38,221 nt of DNA, taken from assembly GCA_002840935.1 (NCBI GenBank), contig PHDH01000009.1, positions 1 through 38,221 of the forward strand. The letters are read 5' to 3'. Under the pieces are notes generated by a model. It made no database searches and was not told where the DNA came from. It worked only from the letters and a program-made list of their open reading frames with translations. Every line of letters starts with the position of its first letter. Positions within the stretch are counted from its first letter, which is position 1. The position numbers and the translations under genes were made by a program. Shown in pieces: positions 31,770 through 38,221 of this stretch. Source of the stretch: Bacteroidetes bacterium HGW-Bacteroidetes-21. GTDB taxonomy: Bacteria > Bacteroidota > Bacteroidia > Bacteroidales > GWA2-32-17.

Positions 31770-32312
31770 TTAAACAATTGTAATTTTCAAAATGTAAAAG
31801 TACAAATTTTCATTTAACGAAATGAAATTAAATTCAAGTTTTGTACCTGTTTTTCTTGCAATGTCTATAAGACCTAAGCCTCCACCTCCTTTTTCAGAAA
31901 ATTCCTGATTATTTAAAATTAGCTTATAAAGAGCTTTCAGTTCTTCTTTATTCAGGGCATTTATTTGTTCAATACGGTCTTTTACAATCTGAATTTTTTC
32001 GGAGTGAATATAGTTGCCACACAAAAGTGTGCTATTGTTATTGTTGTAAGAAATAGAGAAAAGAGCAATTTTTTCATTTATATTATTCTCAACATCTATG
32101 GGCGAGTGATGATATATGTTTTGCAAACTTTCTACCGATACATGCATGATAATTTTAAGTTGTTTGCCAATGTCCAAATCAGAATTGGTTACACTTTCTT
32201 CGATTTTGGATATAAGATCTGTGATGATATCAGAGTCAATCCGGCCTACGTACGAGACAAGAACTTGTCCCGATACATTGTTGTTTAACCAGATTTTAGG
32301 ATCAAAACTCAT
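31770..32312 (-). CDS. SiaB-family protein kinase (DUF6272)
   Basis: 180 residues. Seen: GQVLVSYVGRIDSDII near the start, the kinase N-box-like SVESLQNIYHHS (Glu61, Asn65), and a glycine-rich ATP-lid segment KGGGGLGLIDIARKTG (141-156), the pattern of GHKL-type serine/threonine kinases of anti-sigma-factor kind. SiaB phosphorylates SiaC; the antagonist phosphatase SiaA (PP2C with HAMP) and the cyclase SiaD are absent from this window. It has 71 bases before it to the NimA-like gene, with no clear promoter seen, and heads a two-gene unit siaB-siaC. Confidence 0.86.
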   Translation of the reverse strand: MSFDPKIWLNNNVSGQVLVSYVGRIDSDIITDLISKIEESVTNSDLDIGKQLKIIMHVSVESLQNIYHHSPIDVENNINEKIALFSISYNNNNSTLLCGNYIHSEKIQIVKDRIEQINALNKEELKALYKLILNNQEFSEKGGGGLGLIDIARKTGTKLEFNFISLNENLYFYILKITIV

Positions 32313-32383
32313 GCATTATTTATATACAGAACAAAGAAATAAAAAAAAAAGTATAAATACAACAAAATGATTTAAAGAATAAA

Positions 32384-32863
32384 CTATATCATTTCAAACT
32401 TTCTTCCGGTCATCTTATCGGCCTTTATTTTAATGATTACTACATTATTAACCGATGGAGCATTGAATTCGAAAGCCTGAGTAGAATATTGGGACATGAT
32501 AATTTTTAATGCTTTTAACTTTTCATCATAATTATCCGTGATTTCGGCTTGACCCCATAATAAAACGCTGCGATAACGCATCCTCCAGGAGCAAGCTACT
32601 GTCTCGTGACGGGAGAAAAATTCCTGATCAACATCAAAAGAAACACAGACGCGATTATTTTTTCTTAAAACATCAAGCTTATGCCCTTGCTTTGCACAGT
32701 GGAGATAAAGAGTGTTATCTTTGAATCCAAAATTAAAACCTAATACATAGGGGGTATCCCCATCTATCATGCCCATATGGCAATACTTTGCTTTTTTTAG
32801 TATTTCAAGTAATTCTGATTCCTGCGTTATATCTTTGATTGCGTTATCTCTCTTGTATTCCAT
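32384..32863 (-). CDS. Pyridoxamine-phosphate-oxidase-like flavin protein, NimA type
   Basis: 159 residues with the split-barrel fold: YCHMGMIDGDTPYVLGFNFGFKDNTLYLHCAKQGHKLD-type pattern, then NRVCVSFDVD and RYRSVLLWGQAEI, ending TGRKFEMI. These match the FMN-binding NimA/NimB-like family; some members reduce 5-nitroimidazoles, most have unknown substrates. It is not the pyridoxine-pathway enzyme. It sits downstream of a TetR regulator with a terminator between them, so it may be separately transcribed. Confidence 0.88.
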   Translation of the reverse strand: MEYKRDNAIKDITQESELLEILKKAKYCHMGMIDGDTPYVLGFNFGFKDNTLYLHCAKQGHKLDVLRKNNRVCVSFDVDQEFFSRHETVACSWRMRYRSVLLWGQAEITDNYDEKLKALKIIMSQYSTQAFEFNAPSVNNVVIIKIKADKMTGRKFEMI

Positions 32864-32883
32864 GTTTTTTATTGTAAAATTAC

Positions 32884-32915
32884 AAAAAAAAGCATCCGTT
32901 GTATCAGACGCTTTT
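32884..32915 (-). terminator. Terminator after the tetR gene
   Basis: Minus strand: AAAAGCGTC - TGATACAACG - GATGCTTTTTTTT. The stem GCGTC/GATGC (with one G-U pair) is extended by A-T pairs and followed by a run of eight T. It lies about 20 bases upstream of the NimA-like start codon, so that gene needs its own promoter or read-through. Confidence 0.7.
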
Positions 32916-32945
32916 CTACTTTTTCATTGAAAATATTTATGGTTT

Positions 32946-33551
32946 TTAAGAGGTTGTTTTTTTTGTAGAATGAACTAACCCATATACTATTAAATTTATA
33001 ATATCAGAAATACGTTCCTCTATATCGCTTAAATCTGCTCTGAGAAAAATTGGGATTTCGAGACCTTTTAACATAATGACAATAAGTTCTGCCGTTTTTT
33101 CAGGGTGTGATACTTTGAACGATCCTTCTTTAACTCCCTGAATTAAAATATCTTTTACTAACGATATCTCAAATTGGTCATAGTTCTTACGGACATTATT
33201 CATAAAATCAAGATGATCGAAAAGTTCATTTTTCATGGCATCATAAAAAATTGAAACATTTTGAAGCGTTTGCATTCTTGATTTAATATACAAGGTAAGT
33301 TTATTTATTGCGTTTTCTCCTTGGGCAGTCGAAGAGATAATGCTTTTCCCTAACATGCCGGCTTCTCTTTCAATAACCGCCCTAAAAATATCTTCCTTGC
33401 TTGTAAAATAATAGTATACGGCAGTCTTGCCTTTTTTTATGGCAGCACCAATATCGTCCATGGTGGATTTCTTATAACCGTATTTCCCAAAAACAATACT
33501 GGCAGCATCCAGTATTTGTTCGCGCATTAAGTCCTTTTCGTTGTATACCAT
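32946..33551 (-). CDS. TetR/AcrR-family transcriptional regulator
   Basis: 201 residues from the ATG at 33551 (an in-frame TTG lies 6 bases earlier). Seen: N-terminal helix-turn-helix with REQILDAASIVFGKYGYKKSTMDDIGAAIKKGKTAVYYYFTSKEDIF, the classical TetR DNA-binding pattern including YYYF. The C-terminal ligand domain is all-helical and has no recognised specificity. The gene is followed by a NimA-like protein and preceded by an exported hydrolase on the same strand. A palindrome overlapping its own promoter suggests autoregulation. Confidence 0.94.
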   Translation of the reverse strand: MVYNEKDLMREQILDAASIVFGKYGYKKSTMDDIGAAIKKGKTAVYYYFTSKEDIFRAVIEREAGMLGKSIISSTAQGENAINKLTLYIKSRMQTLQNVSIFYDAMKNELFDHLDFMNNVRKNYDQFEISLVKDILIQGVKEGSFKVSHPEKTAELIVIMLKGLEIPIFLRADLSDIEERISDIINLIVYGLVHSTKKTTS

Positions 33552-33567
33552 TAGCAATAATTGAACA

Positions 33568-33591
33568 TTAGACTAAAAAAGTCCAAAATTA
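33568..33591 (-). promoter_or_regulatory. tetR promoter with overlapping palindromic operator candidate
   Basis: Minus-strand -7 box TAATTTTG at 33584-33591. A 19-base inverted repeat at 33568-33586 (plus strand TTAGACT-AAAAA-AGTCCAA, 6 of 7 arm positions matching) covers the end of the box and the expected start site, where a bound dimer would block transcription. Confidence 0.5.
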
Positions 33592-33622
33592 TATCATTTT
33601 AAAGTAATAAAAAAGGGAAATG

Positions 33623-34804
33623 CTATCTTATTATCAATAACTTTTTCGAAATCTTGGAATTTTCATTGCTTATCCTTATATTAAATAGCCCTTCAGGTAA
33701 GTCAGAAAGGTCAAGCAGCGTATTTTTTTCAGATGAATACAAAGTTTTTAAAATAGTTCCGTAAATGTTTACTACTTCAATTTTATTGTTTTGATTTGAA
33801 AAATTTGAGAGGTTTATTTCAACGGAGTTATTTGCTGGGTTTGGATTTATATTAACCGAGAGATCGTAAATGTGGTCTTGAATGTTAACGGTTGAGCAGT
33901 CTCGGTTAAATGTTATTTGTGTAGAGCTATTCAATTTGTTTATAAAATCAAGGCCCATGGAAGCATCGTCGTACAAGTTATATTGTAGGTAGGGTTTGAG
34001 CAGAGAAAATACAGTTATTTGTTGTTCTTCTCTAGTTATAGTTGGCTGTGGACTCGATGAACTTTCACCAAAATCACAAGCCCAGTTTGAAAGTGCGTAA
34101 AGGCAATGTCCGCCGCCCAATATATTTACAAATGTTTTACAGGAACTTCCCAAATTATCGTACATGGGAATATGTGTCTCGTTGGGTAAAGTAACTCCAT
34201 CAAGTTCGCCAGAAAATACAAGTGCAGGGACTTCGACTCCTGTAGCAGCATCAATGGCAGATGTGTTTGTCTCGGCAGGAGCAAATACGATCATCGTCGT
34301 TATATCCTGATTGCCCGCAGATGCTAAAATAGATGCGCCTCCACCCATGGAATGTCCCATAATTGCCGATTTTCCAGATACCCGCCCGTAAAATACCGAT
34401 GTAGAAACAGTATTCTGAGATTTAATAAATTGATTTAAGAATTTAAGATCCGCAGCAAAATCTTCGTGATTTGGAAATGGAATGGGACCTACTTCAGTCG
34501 TAGGTAAAACTAGAATATAGCCCATAGGGACAAGTGTATCCCTGAAATTGAGATAAGCATCATAGCTCATCGAAAAACCATGTCCAAAAATTAGCAAAGG
34601 AAAACTTCCGTTGGCAAAATTTACATCTGTGCCAGCTACAGTAGCAGGATAATAAACCCGTGCAGCAATATTTCTACTTCGGGCAGGATCGTTAAAAGTA
34701 ATTTGTCTCGAACCTATAGGATAAGGCTGACAAAATGTTGTATTTGCAAGTGTCGTTAGAAGGATTAAAACGACTGATAATGAATAAGTAATGCTCTTTT
34801 TCAT
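33623..34804 (-). CDS. T9SS-exported alpha/beta hydrolase (esterase-like)
   Basis: 393 residues: signal peptide (MKKSITYSLSVVLILLTTLANTTFCQ), an alpha/beta-hydrolase domain and a type A sorting domain beginning VNINPNPANNSVEIN (about 315). Catalytic set seen: oxyanion HGFS (75-78), nucleophile elbow GHSMGGG with Ser152, acid LDG with Asp202, and His233 in GGGHCLY. Two cysteine pairs are possible. The order and motifs fit dienelactone-hydrolase/polyester- or triacylglycerol-lipase-like enzymes; the substrate cannot be determined. Surface or secreted location follows from the sorting domain. It shares strand with, and lies upstream of, tetR. Confidence 0.86.
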   Translation of the reverse strand: MKKSITYSLSVVLILLTTLANTTFCQPYPIGSRQITFNDPARSRNIAARVYYPATVAGTDVNFANGSFPLLIFGHGFSMSYDAYLNFRDTLVPMGYILVLPTTEVGPIPFPNHEDFAADLKFLNQFIKSQNTVSTSVFYGRVSGKSAIMGHSMGGGASILASAGNQDITTMIVFAPAETNTSAIDAATGVEVPALVFSGELDGVTLPNETHIPMYDNLGSSCKTFVNILGGGHCLYALSNWACDFGESSSSPQPTITREEQQITVFSLLKPYLQYNLYDDASMGLDFINKLNSSTQITFNRDCSTVNIQDHIYDLSVNINPNPANNSVEINLSNFSNQNNKIEVVNIYGTILKTLYSSEKNTLLDLSDLPEGLFNIRISNENSKISKKLLIIR

Positions 34805-34836
34805 AAAAATTGAATTGAATAAACAAACAAACTATT

Positions 34837-34867
34837 CAAATGTACAAATAATAGTTCGTAAAAACAA
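34837..34867 (-). promoter_or_regulatory. Promoter candidate for the exported hydrolase gene
   Basis: Minus strand: -7 TACATTTG at 34837-34844 with a TTG at 34865-34867, spacer 20 bases; start site near 34830, about 25 bases before the ATG. Confidence 0.5.
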
Positions 34868-34891
34868 TAGCATTATTTAAATATTAGAAAA

Positions 34892-35332
34892 TTATTTTGT
34901 TGGTTGAACCAAGTTAGGCTGACCGTCAAGGTCTTTGTCGGGTTTATCTTCAAAAAGAATATTTTGAAGTTTCCATGCATTGTCGGGTTTATAAAAAACA
35001 AAAGTCATGATAAAGGGCTGACGATCGTACCTTAATATATATTTAAGGTAGACATAATTTGGTCCGATTTCCTTTTTAGAATATAAATCCTGTCCATAAA
35101 ATTTACCGATGAGTGGTAACGATTTTTGGAGTTTGACTTTAATATTGTCTACCGTTTCTTTTGCTTGCATCATATATGGATTGGTAGATACAACATAATC
35201 CAGTGCTTTGTCGATACTTCCTTTAGAGAGCATAATAAAGAATGAATCCGTTAACATTTCAGGAGTTTTTACTGGTTGGGCAGATGTTTTAATGGTAATT
35301 GCTAGTAAAAGAAAGAATAAAAACGATTTCAT
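34892..35332 (-). CDS. Small exported protein of unknown function
   Basis: 146 residues: signal peptide MKSFLFFLLLAITIKTSAQ, then MLTDSFFIMLSKGSIDKALDYVVSTNPYM, a helical part, and a beta-rich part with YVYLKYILRYDRQPFIMTFVFYKPDNAWKL. The layout (helices, then a YVYLKYIL ... FYKPDNAWKLQN curved sheet) resembles NTF2-like or DUF3887-like periplasmic proteins, but I do not recognise a specific family. It lies between the hydrolase and the MauE-thioredoxin gene, each with its own promoter signal, so functional linkage is uncertain. Confidence 0.7.
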   Translation of the reverse strand: MKSFLFFLLLAITIKTSAQPVKTPEMLTDSFFIMLSKGSIDKALDYVVSTNPYMMQAKETVDNIKVKLQKSLPLIGKFYGQDLYSKKEIGPNYVYLKYILRYDRQPFIMTFVFYKPDNAWKLQNILFEDKPDKDLDGQPNLVQPTK

Positions 35333-35346
35333 AGGTGTTTTTTTTA

Positions 35347-35354
35347 CAAAGTTA
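35347..35354 (-). promoter_or_regulatory. -7 box for the 146-residue exported protein
   Basis: Minus strand TAACTTTG, full TAnnTTTG match, 14 bases before the ATG at 35332. No -33 TTTG seen. Confidence 0.4.
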
Positions 35355-35393
35355 GAAGAATATCATTACTTGAACTCAGATTTTTATGCTAAC

Positions 35394-36332
35394 TTAATGA
35401 GATGAAAGCCAGTCTTCAATTTTTTCTTGGCTAATATTTCTATAAGTGAATTTCCCTTCTATTTGTGAGTTATTTATCAGATAGATTGCGGGTAGACTGG
35501 GGCCGCTAATCGATAAGAATTTATCAGTCCCAAAGAAAAGCCTGTGGGGAATCTTTTCTGATTTTGTTTGCCTGAAGAAGTCATCAAGCAGCGATGAGTC
35601 TCCGTTTAATATCATGTACAGAGGCAAGTCAGGGTTTTGTTTATAAAGAGCAGCAATTTTAAAAGCAGCCAGCTGGCAGTGTTTACATTTCAGGCTAAAA
35701 AATGCGATTACAATTTTTCCCTTAGTTATATCAATTTCAGGAGGAGTATTTTGGGTATCTGTGTATAAAAGGGAGAGATTAATTTTCTCAGGTTTTTCCC
35801 AAAAAATGCTAGTAGGATAAATTATTTCGCCGGGTCTAAAAATAAAGGGAAGCGAGAATGAAAGTATTAGAATGGGAATAAGCCAAACCGTTGATTTCAT
35901 TGTGGCAGCTTCAGATAGAAAATAATAGGTAATGAGTAATACAATTAATACTACGTTTTTTAGAAGTGCCTGCACAGGCGTCATCATAAAAACACTTCCA
36001 AAACATGCGCAATTGCTTTCTTGTTCTTTGGATAATAATTGAATTATAAGTAAAGTGCAAAACCCAATCAGAGTGACCATGACTAATGGAATAGTGATTT
36101 TCTTCATTCTCCATCGGAATAAAAGTAATAGTCCCATTGTCCACTCAAATCCTATAAGAATTCGTGCAATCCATTCGGCAAACTCATTATTCATTCCGCT
36201 TCTGTCGATGATTACCGTTTCGAAATATTCTATGGGAAATAGTTTAGTAATACCCGATAGAATAAATATTCCTCCCGCTATTATACTTATAGCAAAAGAA
36301 AATATCATCTTGATTTTAGTCGTAGAATTCAT
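35394..36332 (-). CDS. MauE/DoxX-like membrane domain fused to a thioredoxin fold
   Basis: 312 residues from the ATG at 36332 (an in-frame TTG lies 6 bases upstream). Four transmembrane helices form the first ~140 residues, containing SGITKLFPIEYF and the paired-cysteine motif NCACFG (Cys108, Cys110), the mark of MauE/DoxX-type membrane proteins; a fifth helix follows (WLIPILILSFSLPFIF). The C-terminal part (about 185-312) is thioredoxin-like with FFSLKCKHC (Cys216, Cys219) and a cis-Pro SLPAIYLI. This pairs a quinone-type membrane redox module with a periplasmic or cytoplasmic thiol oxidoreductase in one chain, comparable in logic to VKOR-Trx fusions. Substrate unknown. A TATATTTG at 36343-36350 could be its promoter but would leave a very short leader. 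Confidence 0.84.
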   Translation of the reverse strand: MNSTTKIKMIFSFAISIIAGGIFILSGITKLFPIEYFETVIIDRSGMNNEFAEWIARILIGFEWTMGLLLLFRWRMKKITIPLVMVTLIGFCTLLIIQLLSKEQESNCACFGSVFMMTPVQALLKNVVLIVLLITYYFLSEAATMKSTVWLIPILILSFSLPFIFRPGEIIYPTSIFWEKPEKINLSLLYTDTQNTPPEIDITKGKIVIAFFSLKCKHCQLAAFKIAALYKQNPDLPLYMILNGDSSLLDDFFRQTKSEKIPHRLFFGTDKFLSISGPSLPAIYLINNSQIEGKFTYRNISQEKIEDWLSSH

Positions 36333-36374
36333 AAACAAAAAACAAATATATTAAGAAGATAATGAATTGTAAGA

Positions 36375-36400
36375 AAAAAGGTCGCGTAAGCAACCTTTTT
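36375..36400 (-). terminator. Terminator after the surface-adhesin gene
   Basis: AAAAAGGT-C-GC / GC-A-ACCTTTTT with loop GTAA and a single mismatch. On the minus strand a T run closes it, 27 bases after the stop of the large T9SS type B protein. Confidence 0.7.
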
Positions 36401-36426
36401 GAATCGAAAATATACGTATTCTGTTT

Positions 36427-38221
36427 TTATCTTATTAAAGAAACTTTACCGGCTTCTTCGTGCAGCACTCCATTACTGTCTTTAAAAATGGCTATCCAGG
36501 TATATGTGCCAATGGGAGCGGGCAGATTATTTTTCACTCTTCCGTCCCAGCCTTTCAGAATGCTTTTTGATTCGAAAATAGCTTCGCCCCATCTATCGTA
36601 AATTCGTAGTTTAAAATTATCGTTATCTATGTTCGTACCATAGACCATGAAAAATTCATTTTTATTGTCTTCGTTTGGACTAAATCCTGTGGGGGCGTAG
36701 AAAGTATAATCTCCTTTTACTAATATTTTCCCCTTAACAGTATCGGAGCAACCAAAAGGACTTATTGCGACAAGAGTGACGATGTAATCTGTAGGAATAG
36801 GCGGATAAACGTGCAAAGGATGCAATTCATTGGTTGTATCTCCATCTCCGAAGAACCAGAAGTAGTCGCTGGCAAAGGTAGAGAGATTTGTAAATCGAAC
36901 TAAAGTATTGACCACATTTACGGCATTTGGATTTGCGATAAAGGCTGCTTCAGGGACTGGATACGCATTTATAAAGTCGGGCGAAATTTGCGAGGTCTGA
37001 CATCCGTTAGCCGCAGTGACTGTTAGTGATACAGTATAAGAGCCAGGCTCATCGTAAATGTGTGTTGGGGCTTTGTTTGAGCTGTAGTTTGATGACCCGA
37101 GATCTCCAAAATCCCAATGATATATCTGACCCATATCTGGACTTCCTTCGATAAAGTGAACATAAAGAGGAACGCAACCTTCAGTCGTATCAGCTACAAA
37201 AGAAACTGGGGGAGACGGTTTTATAGTGATGTTAATAAACGAAATATCTGATGGTGTTCCGCAGTTGTCACTCACTGTTACAGTAAAAGCTGTGTCGTCT
37301 TCTGTATAAAAAACATGAGGCATAGAAATCCAGTTGCCGTTTATTGAATAGCTAAGATTTCCATTGCCGCCAGATGAATTGGACGCTACTACAACAGGTT
37401 GTCCTGCGCAAATGTCGGGATTGACAGCATAAACATCGGCTGTGATTTCGGGATAAACATAAACAGTTGTATGTCTAGTCGGGCTTATACATCCTCGGGT
37501 ATCGACAGCATATACAGAATAGTTTGAAGTAACTGTAGGAGAAACGATTTGAATAGAGTCGTTGTAGTTGTTGCTCCAGAAGTAACTATACCAAGGCGTG
37601 CCTCCTGTGGCGGAACATACTATTGTAGCAGATTGTCCTATACAAATATATTGAGGTTGAGTGACATCAATAATAACTTCGCTGGGTTCATTTATGTTGA
37701 CGGATGCAATGGTGGTGCAACCGTGACTGTCGGTTACTGTTACACGGTAGTAGCCTTCGAGTAATTGCGAAAGATCTTCACTTGCCGAGCCGGTATTCCA
37801 TAAATAGGTATATGGTGGAGTGCCTCCAGAAGTAGTGATGTCTATGGAGCCGTTGTTTTCTCCAAAGCATCGTACATCAGTACCGACAATAATTGTAGAA
37901 AGAACAGCTGCGGGTTCAATAACGGTTTCAGTAATTACAAAAGTACAAAGGTGGAAGTCTGTAATAGTTAATGTATATGTTCCTGCTGGGATATTTGTTA
38001 AATCCTGTGTGTTCTGGCCGGAGCTCCAGGCATAGGAATAGGGAACAGTTCCTCCGGCTGGGGTAATGTTAATTGCCCCGGTAAAGTCTCCATGGCAAAG
38101 TACATGAGTAATTTCAGATGTAGCCGACAATGGCGCTGCTGGTTGAATAATGACTGCCTGAGCAGAGGCAGTACATAAATAACTATCACTTACAGTTACC
38201 TGATACCCACCGGGAGGCAAA
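36427..38221 (-). CDS. Large SprB/PKD-repeat surface protein with type B T9SS signal, C-terminal part
   Basis: 598 codons visible; the start lies beyond the right edge, and the in-frame TTG at 38220 is only an edge artefact. Seen: end of one SprB-type repeat, two complete ones of about 76 residues each, Ig-like segments, PKD domains near visible residues 345-408 (YHWDFGD) and 425-500 (YFWFFGDGD), and the gliding-motility-associated C-terminal domain (about 505-597: APTGFSPNEDNKNEFF, LRIYDRWGEAIFE, GTYTWIAIFKD). Such proteins are surface adhesins secreted by T9SS; SprB moves in F. johnsoniae gliding. A terminator follows. Whether it is a motility adhesin or another surface protein cannot be told. 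Confidence 0.9.
   Translation of the reverse strand, partial: LPPGGYQVTVSDSYLCTASAQAVIIQPAAPLSATSEITHVLCHGDFTGAINITPAGGTVPYSYAWSSGQNTQDLTNIPAGTYTLTITDFHLCTFVITETVIEPAAVLSTIIVGTDVRCFGENNGSIDITTSGGTPPYTYLWNTGSASEDLSQLLEGYYRVTVTDSHGCTTIASVNINEPSEVIIDVTQPQYICIGQSATIVCSATGGTPWYSYFWSNNYNDSIQIVSPTVTSNYSVYAVDTRGCISPTRHTTVYVYPEITADVYAVNPDICAGQPVVVASNSSGGNGNLSYSINGNWISMPHVFYTEDDTAFTVTVSDNCGTPSDISFINITIKPSPPVSFVADTTEGCVPLYVHFIEGSPDMGQIYHWDFGDLGSSNYSSNKAPTHIYDEPGSYTVSLTVTAANGCQTSQISPDFINAYPVPEAAFIANPNAVNVVNTLVRFTNLSTFASDYFWFFGDGDTTNELHPLHVYPPIPTDYIVTLVAISPFGCSDTVKGKILVKGDYTFYAPTGFSPNEDNKNEFFMVYGTNIDNDNFKLRIYDRWGEAIFESKSILKGWDGRVKNNLPAPIGTYTWIAIFKDSNGVLHEEAGKVSLIR
37642..38097 (-). repeat. Two tandem SprB-type repeats, about 228 bases each
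   Basis: Repeat units begin at the cysteines CHGDFTGAINIT and CFGENNGSIDIT, 76 residues apart, and share GGT-x-PY-x-Y-x-W, (N/A)GTY or EGYYRV, and TD-x-H-x-CT. A partial third copy precedes them at the right edge, so the tandem array probably continues outside the window. Confidence 0.8.

Noticed and set aside
31965-32288. Plus-strand frame of 107 codons opposite siaB
   Set aside because: Antisense to a recognised kinase; no ribosome-binding or promoter signal.
36343-36350. TATATTTG as promoter of the MauE-thioredoxin gene
   Set aside because: It matches the box, but its start site would fall about 5 bases before the ATG, so it is kept only as a remark in that gene's entry.
1-38221. CRISPR array, tRNA or rRNA genes, insertion sequences
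   Set aside because: Reading all intergenic spaces showed no regularly spaced repeats, no cloverleaf-like segments and no transposase frames; gaps are all below 300 bases.

Overview
The window reads as a chromosomal segment of a Bacteroidota bacterium, most likely class Bacteroidia, AT-rich and densely coding. The evidence is the gldD, gldE and gldI genes, three secreted proteins with type IX secretion (T9SS) C-terminal sorting domains, lipoproteins and exported proteins with short N-termini ending in SCG or AQ, the Bacteroidota-type -7 box TAnnTTTG upstream of many genes, and the mutY-ssb-gldE-gldD gene order. I cannot place it to genus. I see no tRNA, rRNA, insertion sequence, prophage or CRISPR array.

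Layout. (1) 1-4318, minus strand: one tight run mutY > ssb > gldE > gldD > sfp-type phosphopantetheinyl transferase > geranylgeranylglyceryl phosphate synthase (cut by the left edge). (2) 4402-7835, plus: an HU gene, a 31-codon very basic protein resembling the COX24/AURKAIP1 (mS38, bS22) family, a strong terminator, RNase G and an OmpA-type protein. (3) 7830-11202, minus: DHH phosphoesterase (NrnA type) > gldI > two-domain FKBP lipoprotein, then a TonB-C-like exported protein and a well-bounded single-gene lipoprotein. (4) 11475-14258, plus: exported cyclophilin, pheS, deoC. (5) 14283-18257, minus: PASTA protein > large T9SS substrate > RluD-type pseudouridine synthase. (6) 18356-22746, minus: RND/MMPL exporter > NAD-dependent epimerase > polyprenyl diphosphate synthase, one compact operon with a good promoter. 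(7) 22756-30493: YfhO membrane protein, elbB, mfd, comF and a small conserved-looking protein, several overlapping tail to tail. (8) 30636-36338, the accessory-looking part: peroxiredoxin, a SiaB/SiaC partner-switch pair, a NimA-like flavin protein, a TetR regulator with a palindrome over its own promoter, a T9SS-exported alpha/beta hydrolase, an exported protein of unknown function and a MauE/DoxX-thioredoxin fusion. (9) 36427-38221: the C-terminal part of a large SprB/PKD-repeat surface protein with a type B T9SS signal, cut by the right edge.

How the genes fit together. Several regions concern the cell envelope: folding and assembly factors (GldI, FKBP, cyclophilin), gliding/T9SS accessory proteins (GldD, GldE), exported T9SS cargo, and lipid or isoprenoid steps (GGGP synthase, polyprenyl synthase, ElbB). 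Another set is genome and RNA maintenance (MutY, SSB, HU, Mfd, RNase G, NrnA, RluD). The least routine items are the SiaB-SiaC pair without its usual phosphatase and cyclase partners, the possible geranylgeranyl ether-lipid route, the 31-residue protein, the MauE-thioredoxin fusion, and the TetR operator candidate. Nothing here proves a wholly new system. All family assignments are from motif recognition by eye, without database searches.
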